This document shows positions 8,829 through 17,067 of a stretch of DNA of 64,000 nucleotides, piece by piece (positions within the stretch are counted from its first letter, which is position 1; every line of letters starts with the position of its first letter). Below the pieces are notes generated by a model. The model did no database searches. It worked only from the letters and a program-made list of their open reading frames with translations, and was not told where the DNA came from. The position numbers and the translations under genes are program-made. The stretch is from contig JAGCOR010000005.1 in the NCBI GenBank assembly GCA_017642585.1, positions 1 to 64,000 of the forward strand. The letters run 5' to 3'. The stretch is from Alphaproteobacteria bacterium. GTDB taxonomy: Bacteria > Pseudomonadota > Alphaproteobacteria > Rs-D84.

Positions 8829-10234
8829 GGTCTGGCACTGTTATTTAAACTTTCGATATACTCATTGTATTGCGCAGAAACTTTGTTCGCCAATTCATTT
8901 AAATACATAATATATTCGGACACAGGCACATCTCTGCTACCCTTTACTTTGTCGCAAAATTCTGTGGCAGCAGCTGTCCCTGAAATATAATAACCACTGC
9001 TTGCAACACAATATTTTGCCACAAGTGTTTTAAGGTCTTTTAGCACAATATCTTTCAAATTTCCAGTTTTTTCATACAACAGCAACTTAAAATCACTGTC
9101 TTGGGCTGATATTATACTGTTGTTTACTTTTAAATCTGTGGTTACGGTTCCCACGGGCTGTTTATTTAATGGCGCGTTTGGTTCTACCTGAGTACCTTCT
9201 ATAGAAACAAAATCTGCATCAACATTACTAACACTGGTTGTCCCGACAACAACTCCTATCTTTATTTTTTCATTATCTATGATTTGAAATCCATTCAATT
9301 CCAAATTGCTGAGTGTACTTAACCCGCCCGTTTCTATTTTTCCAAAAGTACCAGTCGTAATAATATCTAAATCACCATTTACATAAATTGTATGTTTATA
9401 ATCACCGTAAATATTACCGCTGTTAATCAATTTCAAATCTTTGGTGGTGTATGAAACACCTGTTAACAAAGAGGTATTTTTAAATTCCAATGTTGATAAG
9501 TTTGTTATATTGCCAATATTCAATGTTCCAAAAAAAGCAAAACTGCCGGTGACCGATAACGTATCAATATTCGTCACATCTTGACCATTCAAATTCAGAT
9601 TTGAACGCATAGTTGAATCTGAATCACTATCCGTAAAAGCACGCCACAAATACATTGAATTTCTACTGGTCGCTGTTGGGTCAGTAGTTCCAACAATACC
9701 TGTGGTTATGTCGTTTTCTAATCCCAAACTGGCTGTGCTGGTTTGAAAAACATTAAAACCACCATAAACATCTTTGCCATCAACAAACCCGTATCTTCCA
9801 TTTCCCAAATTTGCGATTTCGCGTGTTCGAAAAGCAGAAATATCTTTGTTATCAAAAACAACAACACCCTGTAAAACGATATTATCACCAGAACCTGATT
9901 TTAATACGCTTAATTGATAATCTTGACCATAATCTTTCACAATGTGTTGTGGTAATCCATAATCTATCAAATCAGATATTTTTACGGAGAAATTATGATT
10001 TCCAATATGTTGTAAAAATTGTGATTTTTCACCATTAATGTATCTTTCCAAAGCGTTTTGAACCATTTCTATTTGTTTAGCAACCGCTATGTTTTTCGCC
10101 CTGGATATTGCATTTTGTTGATATCTGACAATGAAAGGCAAAATTATTGCGGCGATTGTTATTGACAACATTAATTCAACCAGCATCCCGCCACATTGTG
10201 ATTTCAAGAAAGATTTTTTTTCAACGTTTTTCAT
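8825..10234 (-). CDS. large pilin-like protein 1 with adhesin-type C-terminus
   Basis: The N-terminus is a prepilin leader: basic residues, then G15/G16-MLVEL and a hydrophobic helix to about residue 40. Cleavage after Gly15 puts Glu20 at +5, the residue needed for pilin assembly. At 469 residues it is far larger than a major pilin. The rest is beta-rich, with short strand repeats of the kind NLNLNGQDVTNI (about residues 200-330), which recall the passenger part of PilV-type tip adhesins of type IVb pili. It would be processed by a prepilin peptidase and placed in or at the tip of a pilus. It overlaps both neighbours by four bases. Confidence 0.75.
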   Translation of the reverse strand: MKNVEKKSFLKSQCGGMLVELMLSITIAAIILPFIVRYQQNAISRAKNIAVAKQIEMVQNALERYINGEKSQFLQHIGNHNFSVKISDLIDYGLPQHIVKDYGQDYQLSVLKSGSGDNIVLQGVVVFDNKDISAFRTREIANLGNGRYGFVDGKDVYGGFNVFQTSTASLGLENDITTGIVGTTDPTATSRNSMYLWRAFTDSDSDSTMRSNLNLNGQDVTNIDTLSVTGSFAFFGTLNIGNITNLSTLEFKNTSLLTGVSYTTKDLKLINSGNIYGDYKHTIYVNGDLDIITTGTFGKIETGGLSTLSNLELNGFQIIDNEKIKIGVVVGTTSVSNVDADFVSIEGTQVEPNAPLNKQPVGTVTTDLKVNNSIISAQDSDFKLLLYEKTGNLKDIVLKDLKTLVAKYCVASSGYYISGTAAATEFCDKVKGSRDVPVSEYIMYLNELANKVSAQYNEYIESLNNSARP

Positions 10235-11475
10235 TCTTTAGCTATACCTAATGCTTCTTTAATATCTGTATTAGTTATGTCTATTACATTTGGCAAATCG
10301 CCTGATTTCAATGTTAATTTTGAAAATGATAATGCCGGTTTATTGCTTGCTATATCCCAAAATAACTCCTTGTTATTACCGTCATTACCCTGTCTTAATG
10401 TTAAACCATTAATACTTTCGACTCTGGGCCACAAATCTGATGCCACCGTTATTCCCAAACTGTTCTTTGTGAATTTTATTGTGTCTGCTTTGATAAAAGC
10501 CGTAGATAAACCTTTGGTGTTTATAGATATTATATCTATTATATTTTTTTGATCATCTGATCTGGGTTTTAATATAAGGTCTTTTCCCACTTGCAAATCT
10601 TCCTGTACTGTCACACTGTTACCCATAATCAAAGTTTTTAAAGTTTTTGGATTTTCATTAACTGTATCAGCCACAATATTAAAACCGTACAACGTATTCA
10701 CATAGGATACAGATTGCACATCTAATAATTTTGGATTTTGTAAATTAAGCCCAGATAAGAATCTGACATTTTCTGCATTGATTTCTGTTGAATTTAAATA
10801 TTTTACTTTAGCGGCAATTGAATTACGCATATTAAGTTTGTTCCCTGTCATTTTACCAACATTATACATATAATTGCTGTTCATATGTAAATCTCTTAAC
10901 ATTGTGGTTAAATTGTGGTCCCCAGCTTCACGGTGCAAATAATTTGTTTTATTTTCCAACGCATAATCACGACTGATTTTAAAAATCAAATCACCTTCTT
11001 CGAAATTTTTTTCATCTTGAACAGCCCAATTTTGTGCATATGCAATTCCACCAGGTTGAACAACCGCCGCATCATGCCCAATATATTTTACAACCTTGGC
11101 TGTTCTGGCAGATGTTTCTCTTTTTGGAAAAACCAAATAAACATCTATGACCCCCGTTTCGTCACCTTGATTATCTATGATCATATTTTTTGCCCCAGGC
11201 GCAAGTTCTTTCAATTCTTCTGGGTTAATTTCTGGGGTTACACCTGTTCTGTCCCAATCCGCCTCGTTTACACGAACAAAAGTAATAATATTATTACGCA
11301 TACCAACTATTTTTTTTGCATAATGAATATCTTGAACCATATCTGTCATTTCAGATATTTGACTGTACAAAAATGGGGTAACGGCCAACACCAAAGCAAT
11401 CGCCAAAACGACTTCCATCATTGACGATCCTGTTTGCCAATATTTTTTTTCAAAATATTTTTTATTCAACACCAT
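10231..11475 (-). CDS. large pilin-like protein 2
   Basis: The 414-residue product has a leader ending at Gly16, then SSMMEVVLAIALVLAV: cleavage would give Glu at +5 and a standard pilin helix. The middle (about 165-330) contains short repeated strands such as LHMNSNYMYNV and LNMRN, like those in protein 1. The N-terminal helical stalk part aligns by eye with proteins 1 and 3. It shares a four-base ATGA overlap with protein 1, and there is a 16-base gap to protein 3 upstream. Likely a minor pilin or tip adhesin; partner specificity unknown. Confidence 0.75.
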   Translation of the reverse strand: MVLNKKYFEKKYWQTGSSMMEVVLAIALVLAVTPFLYSQISEMTDMVQDIHYAKKIVGMRNNIITFVRVNEADWDRTGVTPEINPEELKELAPGAKNMIIDNQGDETGVIDVYLVFPKRETSARTAKVVKYIGHDAAVVQPGGIAYAQNWAVQDEKNFEEGDLIFKISRDYALENKTNYLHREAGDHNLTTMLRDLHMNSNYMYNVGKMTGNKLNMRNSIAAKVKYLNSTEINAENVRFLSGLNLQNPKLLDVQSVSYVNTLYGFNIVADTVNENPKTLKTLIMGNSVTVQEDLQVGKDLILKPRSDDQKNIIDIISINTKGLSTAFIKADTIKFTKNSLGITVASDLWPRVESINGLTLRQGNDGNNKELFWDIASNKPALSFSKLTLKSGDLPNVIDITNTDIKEALGIAKE

Positions 11476-11491
11476 CTTTCGTTCTTTATTT

Positions 11492-12973
11492 TCAATCTAT
11501 AGGCCATGTATGGTCCCGTATATTTATTCTGTGTTCTAATCTTTCCCAAAACAGATATTGACATATTATATGTTGAGCCAATGAATATTTGTTATATTTG
11601 ATATAATCTTTTTCATCAAATATCTGCTCACAAGATTTCAATGTAGAGTTCTGTTTACCTGGATTTTGTATAATATATATCTTTCCATTATTTATCGGAT
11701 TCCCATTAAAATTTTCAACATAAACATCTTCAAACAAAGATTCCCCAGCCGGAGAAATTTTAAATATTATATTTGATTGAACGCCATCTTTTAAATCTTC
11801 AACCCCAGATTCCCCCACAATTATATTTTCAGCAATCAAATCATCCACCTCTATTCCGCCACCAGTGTTAGATGCCGCATCAAATGTGCCTTTATCTTCC
11901 ACAGCAAAAACATCCGTGTGTACATCTACTACGCCACTTCCGTCATCTGGTCTGGCGTTTAATTTATAATTCGGTGCCGATAAATTTTGCCCGATTTGAG
12001 TCCACTTTGATGGTAATGTAAAATTATCACTGTTCCCTATCACCATAAAATCATTTGTTTTTAACCTGTGTGTATTTAATGAAGCCAAAAATTTTTCGCT
12101 TGCAAACAGATAATCACCGGGGATATCTGCATTACCAGAACTGGCCGATATATAATTCACGGTCATATTAGACCCAATATTCAAATCTGCCCCACCAATC
12201 TTTAAAAAACCGTATATATCTGTTGATCCGGTTACATTAAAGCTATCAATATTATTTTTAAAAGTGCTGTCTTCTTTACCAAATAATGTGATTTTTCTAA
12301 ATTCACCAGTATCAAACGAACCTGTTTGGGCACCATTTGTCACATTATTTACATCATCATCTGTAAATTCACTGCCTAATCCACCAAGACCATCAATATT
12401 ATGTCTTTCCAGCACATTACCGTCTTCGTCTTCAAGTCCCATTTTCAATGCAGACAAAAATATGCCATCTTCTGGTTCTTCTTTTAAAACGATATCAGTA
12501 TAAGATGTAACCGAAGAATCAACAGGAACAAACACAGATATATTGCCATCACCCTCATCTCTGGCAAACAAATTTATTCTGCGAATTAATTCTGCAACCT
12601 GGATATTCGATAATTCACCACCACTGATTTTTATTTCAGCACCAATAAAATCTTCCTTCTTTACGATATTCAAAGACATTGTTTGACCGAATATTGTTTC
12701 ATTTCTGAAACCCAACGGCAAACCATATGGCCGTAACACCTTCACCAAGATGTCGTCATCGTAATTTGTTTCGCCATAATTTAAATCATTTTTGTTTTCA
12801 CGCAGATAATTTGTTGCGGCCTCATAAACATATTCGACCTGTTGAGTAACAGAATGCATTTTCGCATTCATATCACGAACAGATAATTTGCTTGCAAAAA
12901 AAGGCATGAAAACGAAGGCCAAAGTCAATGCCAACAATGCCTGTAACAGAAAATTTCCACGCTGATTTTGCAA
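11492..12973 (-). CDS. large pilin-like protein 3, Gln instead of Glu at +5
   Basis: First gene of the operon, 493 residues. It starts with TTG, five bases after a strong GGAGGG ribosome site; an ATG five bases upstream is in another frame that lacks the pilin signature. The leader MQNQRG is followed by NFLLQALLALTLAF, so after Gly6 cleavage position +5 is Gln11, not Glu. In type II secretion the GspK pseudopilin, which sits at the tip, also lacks Glu5; by analogy this protein may cap a complex with proteins 1 and 2. The remainder is beta-rich with strand repeats. Its C-terminal about 60 residues include a Cys pair. Confidence 0.75.
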   Translation of the reverse strand: MQNQRGNFLLQALLALTLAFVFMPFFASKLSVRDMNAKMHSVTQQVEYVYEAATNYLRENKNDLNYGETNYDDDILVKVLRPYGLPLGFRNETIFGQTMSLNIVKKEDFIGAEIKISGGELSNIQVAELIRRINLFARDEGDGNISVFVPVDSSVTSYTDIVLKEEPEDGIFLSALKMGLEDEDGNVLERHNIDGLGGLGSEFTDDDVNNVTNGAQTGSFDTGEFRKITLFGKEDSTFKNNIDSFNVTGSTDIYGFLKIGGADLNIGSNMTVNYISASSGNADIPGDYLFASEKFLASLNTHRLKTNDFMVIGNSDNFTLPSKWTQIGQNLSAPNYKLNARPDDGSGVVDVHTDVFAVEDKGTFDAASNTGGGIEVDDLIAENIIVGESGVEDLKDGVQSNIIFKISPAGESLFEDVYVENFNGNPINNGKIYIIQNPGKQNSTLKSCEQIFDEKDYIKYNKYSLAQHIICQYLFWERLEHRINIRDHTWPID

Positions 12974-12994
12974 AACATCCCTCCTACTCGAGAA

Positions 12995-13046
12995 AGTGTA
13001 GCAATAAAAAAAATTTATTGCAATCGCTTTTAAGATGTTTTAATAT
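12995..13046. promoter_or_regulatory. divergent promoters sharing one -35 hexamer
   Basis: TTGCAA at 13018-13023 is its own reverse complement. To the right, 17 bases separate it from TAATAT (13041-13046), facing the DUF4167-like gene. To the left, 17 bases separate it from TACACT on the minus strand (13000-12995), facing the pilin operon. Both spacings are ideal for a sigma-70 type promoter. Confidence 0.55.
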
Positions 13047-13115
13047 TTAGGCATGTTAAATGGATATGGCAATGTATTTTGCCGATGAAGGTATCCCCTT
13101 AAAAAAAGAAAGAAC

Positions 13116-13436
13116 ATGCAAAATAAAAAAAATCAAACATCTGTGGGCCAGATGATTCAACGCTGTCATAAATGGCGCCAAAAAAGAAAACAATATATCG
13201 ATTTAGCTCGTCAAACTGACGATGAAATTGAACGCGAACGTCTGTTACAGACCGCGGAACATTATGGCCGTATTGTTAATGAAGAACAGGTAAAAATTGA
13301 TTCTCAACGCGATCCTAAGGATAAAACCTCGGTCGAAGAAATCACGGAATCTGGTGAAACGACTGAAAATGCTGATTCTGGGGACGGCGAAGAAGAAGAA
13401 ATTGGATTTCCTGATTTCATTACAAATTTAAAATAA
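13116..13436 (+). CDS. DUF4167-like small protein
   Basis: 106 residues, basic N-terminal half and very acidic C-terminal half. The segment YIDLARQTDDEIERERLLQT followed by AEHYGRI matches the core of DUF4167, an alphaproteobacterial family whose members carry a similar 'LA...D...E...AEHY' helix pair and often lie near prfA/prmC. The function of the family is not known; nucleic-acid binding is suggested by the basic part. Start ATG follows AAAGAAAGAAC, a modest ribosome site. The family call is by eye and the protein is shorter than usual. Confidence 0.65.
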   Translation: MQNKKNQTSVGQMIQRCHKWRQKRKQYIDLARQTDDEIERERLLQTAEHYGRIVNEEQVKIDSQRDPKDKTSVEEITESGETTENADSGDGEEEEIGFPDFITNLK

Positions 13437-13453
13437 TTTCACTTTGTTTTTTA

Positions 13454-13481
13454 TTGAAATTGGGTATTTATTTGCTATGCT
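13454..13481 (+). promoter_or_regulatory. dnaX promoter
   Basis: TTGAAA and TATGCT with a 16-base spacer, 20 bases before the dnaX ATG, with an AAAGGAAG ribosome site between. Confidence 0.5.
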
Positions 13482-13500
13482 TTAACCCAAAGGAAGCATT

Positions 13501-15039
13501 ATGGAAAATAATTACACTGTTTTAGCACGCAAATACCGCAGTCAAGATTTCGAATCCCTGATTGGTCAAGATGTATTGGTAAAGACTTTAACGACCGCTA
13601 TCAACACAGGCCGTATTGCACACGCATATATTTTTACAGGTATTCGTGGAACTGGAAAAACCAGTACTGCGCGTATCTTGGCCAAAGCGTTAAATTGTTT
13701 ATCGTCGGATCACGCAACATCTAAACCATGTGGCAAATGCGAAAATTGTTTGGCGATTGCTGCGGGACAACATATTGATGTTATGGAAATCGACGCTGCA
13801 TCTCATACAGGTGTGGATAATATGCGTGAAATTTTGGATGCTGCTTTATACCGTCCAACCAACGCACGTTACAAGGTTTATATCATCGACGAAGTTCACA
13901 TGTTATCAACCAGTGCATTTAATGCATTGTTGAAAACATTGGAAGAACCACCTGCACATGTTATTTTCATACTTGCTACAACAGAAATCAGAAAGGTTCC
14001 TGTTACAATTTTATCGCGTTGCCAACGTTTTGATTTGGCACGTGTTCCGGTTGAAACTTTGAAAAAACATTTTGCATGGATTGCAGACCAAGAAAAAATC
14101 GAATTAAGTGATGGTGCGAATGAATTGTTGGCACGCGCTGCTGATGGTTCTGTGCGTGATGGTTTGTCTTTGTTGGATCAAGCTATCGCCCAAACAGGTG
14201 GACATGTTGATGAAGCATCTGTATTGGATATGTTAAAAAGAACAGATCGTGGAACTGTTGTTAATTTTATGCAAACTGTTTTGTCTGGGGATGTAAATGC
14301 GGCACTGAATAAATTGGATGAAATTTATAATAACGGTGCAGATTTAACAATGTTGTTAAATGATATGATGGAATGGACCCATTGGGCAACCCGCATGTAT
14401 CCTTCTTTAAGATTACAGGATGCAACTTCATCACCATACACTGCGGACCAACGCGAAATTATCAAAAAAATAAACGAAAAAATTTCTTTGAACACCCTGT
14501 CCAGAATATGGCAGGTTATGATTGCATCTGTCCCTGAATTACAGGCATCCGGTAATCAAAAACAATGTTTTGATATGTTAATAGTTCGCTTGATGCATAT
14601 TGCAGATATGCCTTCTATCCCTGAATTATTAAAACAACAAGATAAAGAAGTTGTTCAAGTGAAAATCGAACAACCTAAACCAGTGGTGGAAGAAAAAAAA
14701 TTCATCGAAATAAAAACATCTGCTGATTTGGCAAATGCACTGCAACAGGCACGCGAATTATTGTTGTATTCTTATTACAGTTCTAATCTGGAAATAGCCG
14801 AATTCACAGAAGGTCACATAAAATATTTTGATCGCAAAGACGATAAAGAATTTGCAAAAAAATTGGCAATTTGGTTAAAGGAAAAAACTGGTAAATTGTG
14901 GAATTTGGAAAAATTGGAACAATCTACAAACCAAGAAACAATTTCAGAACATGCGAAATCAGAAATTACATCTGATCCCATGGTGGCAAGTGCTATGGAT
15001 TTATTCAAAGATGCTGAAATTGTAAATATATCTAAATAA
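13501..15039 (+). CDS. dnaX: DNA polymerase III subunit tau (and probably gamma)
   Basis: Clamp-loader ATPase that loads the beta sliding clamp and couples the polymerase to the helicase. Walker A GIRGTGKT (47-54), the zinc-binding cysteines C66/C77/C80/C83, DEVH Walker B (130-133) and the SRC motif (172-174) are intact, followed by the lid and collar domain to about 370. The tau-specific tail is short (512 residues in all, against about 640 in E. coli). An A8 tract at codons 398-400 probably lets a truncated gamma form be made (see the slippage site). ybaB, often next to dnaX, is instead at 30 kb. Confidence 0.95.
   Translation: MENNYTVLARKYRSQDFESLIGQDVLVKTLTTAINTGRIAHAYIFTGIRGTGKTSTARILAKALNCLSSDHATSKPCGKCENCLAIAAGQHIDVMEIDAASHTGVDNMREILDAALYRPTNARYKVYIIDEVHMLSTSAFNALLKTLEEPPAHVIFILATTEIRKVPVTILSRCQRFDLARVPVETLKKHFAWIADQEKIELSDGANELLARAADGSVRDGLSLLDQAIAQTGGHVDEASVLDMLKRTDRGTVVNFMQTVLSGDVNAALNKLDEIYNNGADLTMLLNDMMEWTHWATRMYPSLRLQDATSSPYTADQREIIKKINEKISLNTLSRIWQVMIASVPELQASGNQKQCFDMLIVRLMHIADMPSIPELLKQQDKEVVQVKIEQPKPVVEEKKFIEIKTSADLANALQQARELLLYSYYSSNLEIAEFTEGHIKYFDRKDDKEFAKKLAIWLKEKTGKLWNLEKLEQSTNQETISEHAKSEITSDPMVASAMDLFKDAEIVNISK
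14693..14726 (+). other. slippery A8 tract in dnaX with nearby out-of-frame stops
   Basis: Eight A residues (14693-14700) span codons 398-400, just after the clamp-loader domains. A -1 shift (or one extra A in the mRNA) reads eight more codons to TGA at 14724-14726, giving about 408 residues. A +1 shift reads to TAA at 14711-14713. Either product would equal a gamma subunit. E. coli and Thermus make gamma by frameshifting or transcript slippage at A-rich sites in the same part of dnaX. Confidence 0.55.
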
Positions 15040-15057
15040 CAAACACAGGGGGAAAAC

Positions 15058-15600
15058 ATGAATCAACAATCTGGACGTTCTTTAATAGAAATTTTAGGCG
15101 TATTAACTATCGGTGCTGTAATGATTGCTGCGGCTGGTGGTATGTATCATGCCATAGACCAACGTCAAAAACGCGTGGTTGCATTGGAAACAATGAAAGA
15201 TATTGTTAATCAAACAAAAACTTTGATGGAATATTCCGGCTCTTATGACAAAGTTTCCATAGATTATTTAATCGAAGCTGGTGTATTAAAAAATAAAAAG
15301 GCTCCTATTGGCAGTGACGCATGGCGTATAAAACCAACTGAAAAAGGATTTGTAATTCAATTATTTAAGTTGACCTATGATGACTGTGCATTTTTTGCAA
15401 CAAAAAATATCGAATGGGCCAGCTCTGTTGTAATTAATAACAATACAATACAGAATAATTCTCTTACTCCAAAGGAAAAGGAAGAGGTAAAACCATTCGA
15501 TCTTGACGATGGTATGCATATTGATAATGGAGATGATACAGATCGTTCAAAATATTGCAATAAACGTCCTGAAAATGCTTTTGATTTTATAGTTGAATAA
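15058..15600 (+). CDS. small pilin-like protein
   Basis: 180 residues. The leader MNQQSG is followed by RSLIEILGVLTIGAVMIAAA: cleavage after Gly6 leaves Glu at +5 and a hydrophobic helix, the hallmark of type IV pilins and pseudopilins. The mature domain is about 150 residues with two cysteines near the C-terminus (about C119 and C169), as in the disulfide-bounded D-loop of type IVb pilins. The size fits a major or minor pilin. The ribosome site GGGGGAAAAC precedes the ATG, and its stop overlaps the next gene (TAATG). It follows dnaX by 18 bases and may be co-transcribed. Confidence 0.8.
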   Translation: MNQQSGRSLIEILGVLTIGAVMIAAAGGMYHAIDQRQKRVVALETMKDIVNQTKTLMEYSGSYDKVSIDYLIEAGVLKNKKAPIGSDAWRIKPTEKGFVIQLFKLTYDDCAFFATKNIEWASSVVINNNTIQNNSLTPKEKEEVKPFDLDDGMHIDNGDDTDRSKYCNKRPENAFDFIVE

Positions 15601-16280
15601 TGAAATTAAATATAAAACTTTTATTTTTCATAACTTTGGTATTGGCGGGATGTCTGCGATATCACAGTCCGGATCGTGAAACATGGAAAACATATCTTCA
15701 CGGTGCCAGTTTTATGGATATGACTGAAACCGCCAAGACGGCAAAGTTACCTGTGTACATGGGACATGGTGGCAAGATAGTAACTGCAACAGGTGAATTA
15801 TCACCAAACATGCAATATGGTGATAAAAACAATGTCGATAATGCGATGCTGGTTAATTACATGTCCCAATTGGAATATGAATTGTATGACAGTTTAAGAA
15901 AGCCTGGAATGTCCGTACAACGCGCGGGAACAGATGTTTATATAATTCTGGTTCGCGACAGCATTATGGAATTAGATGTTGCAGACATTTCGCCTGACGG
16001 TGCAGACACATTAAAGACAATTTCAAAAATCATAAATAAATATAATGCAACATTTATGGAAATCGCAGGATATACTGATTCAATCCAAGATAAAAATGCG
16101 GCATATGCTTTATCTATGGATATGGCGGAACGCGTTGGTGTGTTTTTTGCGCAAAACAATGTTTCTACATCCCGTATGTTTATAGTTGGACGCGGATCGG
16201 CACGCCCAATCGCAGCCCAAGATGATATGGGCCGTTTAACAAACAGACGTGTTGAAATACGATTATCGCCTGCCCGATAA
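15600..16280 (+). CDS. OmpA-domain lipoprotein
   Basis: A lipoprotein signal (LVLAGC, lipid-modified Cys18) and a C-terminal OmpA-like peptidoglycan-binding domain (about residues 125-226) with GYTDS and NRRVEIRL motifs. It would sit on the inner face of the outer membrane and hold peptidoglycan. The middle part (about 40-110) is not recognised. The ATG overlaps the pilin-like gene's TAA by one base, which suggests a functional link, such as anchoring a pilus or secretion machine to the wall. It is distinct from the Pal gene at 38 kb. Confidence 0.85.
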   Translation: MKLNIKLLFFITLVLAGCLRYHSPDRETWKTYLHGASFMDMTETAKTAKLPVYMGHGGKIVTATGELSPNMQYGDKNNVDNAMLVNYMSQLEYELYDSLRKPGMSVQRAGTDVYIILVRDSIMELDVADISPDGADTLKTISKIINKYNATFMEIAGYTDSIQDKNAAYALSMDMAERVGVFFAQNNVSTSRMFIVGRGSARPIAAQDDMGRLTNRRVEIRLSPAR

Positions 16281-16298
16281 TATACACATAAAAAAACT

Positions 16299-16327
16299 TT
16301 GCGTTTTTATATAAACATTGCTATATT
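16299..16327 (+). promoter_or_regulatory. promoter of the Skp-like gene
   Basis: TTGCGT and TATATT with a 17-base spacer; the ATG at 16363 lies 36 bases further on, after an AAGGAAGAAAAG ribosome site. Confidence 0.5.
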
Positions 16328-16362
16328 CAAACCAGAGAGAAAACAAAACAAAGGAAGAAAAG

Positions 16363-17004
16363 ATGAACATAGAATTAAAAAAATATACAAAAATGGGTAT
16401 GGTTGCAACCGCAGTTGTGGTTGTTGCTTTGATTGGTGTATTTGTTATATCCAGCATGCGCAGTGAATCAAGTTTATCCACAGCATTGGAAAATGTATCC
16501 GCCCAAACAGCCAAAGCTTCTGATTTAAGCATCGCTGTTATCAATATGGATAAAATTCAATTGGATTCCAAAGCATTGCAAGATTTGCGTAAACAACGTA
16601 CATCTTATGAAGAAAAACTGAAAAACCGTTTGGAAAAAGAACAAAAAGCTATTGAAAAAGAAAAAGCAGATATCGAAAAATCTCAGGATGTTTTATCCCA
16701 AGAAGCTTTGCAACGTCGTGTTGTTGAATATCAACGTCGTGTCAGCAAATTGCAACGTGATTTGACTGAATCTGCCCAGGCAATAGAAGCATCTTATCAA
16801 AAGGCATTAAATACATTGCAACAAAAACATCTGGATCCAGTTATCGAAGGTGTTATTGCAAAGAAAAAATTATCTTTGGTAATTGACGGCCGTATGGCAC
16901 GTGTTGGCAAAGATGTTAAAAATTTAGATATCACACCAGAGGTCGTAGAAGCCTTGAATAAAAAAGTATCCAGTATCAAAATGGAAAAACCAAAGGGTTT
17001 TTAA
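16363..17004 (+). CDS. OmpH/Skp-like periplasmic protein, membrane-anchored
   Basis: 213 residues. An N-terminal hydrophobic helix (about 11-29) is followed by the Skp/OmpH pattern: a short strand (LSIAVINMDKI), a long charged coiled-coil hairpin (about 70-150, rich in Lys, Glu, Gln) and a final segment ending DITPEVVEALNKK. Skp is a periplasmic holdase that keeps outer-membrane proteins soluble. The hydrophobic segment lacks a clear cleavage site, so this version may stay anchored. The start at 16363 is chosen for its ribosome site; an upstream in-frame start has none. Usual neighbours bamA and lpxD are not here. Confidence 0.75.
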   Translation: MNIELKKYTKMGMVATAVVVVALIGVFVISSMRSESSLSTALENVSAQTAKASDLSIAVINMDKIQLDSKALQDLRKQRTSYEEKLKNRLEKEQKAIEKEKADIEKSQDVLSQEALQRRVVEYQRRVSKLQRDLTESAQAIEASYQKALNTLQQKHLDPVIEGVIAKKKLSLVIDGRMARVGKDVKNLDITPEVVEALNKKVSSIKMEKPKGF

Positions 17005-17023
17005 TCTGGAAATCTTGAATTAA

Positions 17024-17047
17024 AAAACCGCCCAAACGGGCGGTTTT
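17024..17047. terminator. bidirectional terminator between skp-like gene and infB
   Basis: AAAACCGCCC and GGGCGGTTTT form a perfect 10-bp stem with a four-base loop, between convergent genes, with A/T tracts on both flanks. Confidence 0.85.
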
Positions 17048-17067
17048 ATTTATTACTGATTTTATTT

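Noticed and set aside
12974..12978. ATG at 12978 as start of pilin-like protein 3
   Set aside because: It is in a different frame from the pilin signature; only the TTG at 12973 reads the G-NFLLQALLALTL sequence.
13060..13158. 32-codon reading frame before the DUF4167-like gene
   Set aside because: No ribosome site, overlaps the real gene in another frame, no recognisable content.
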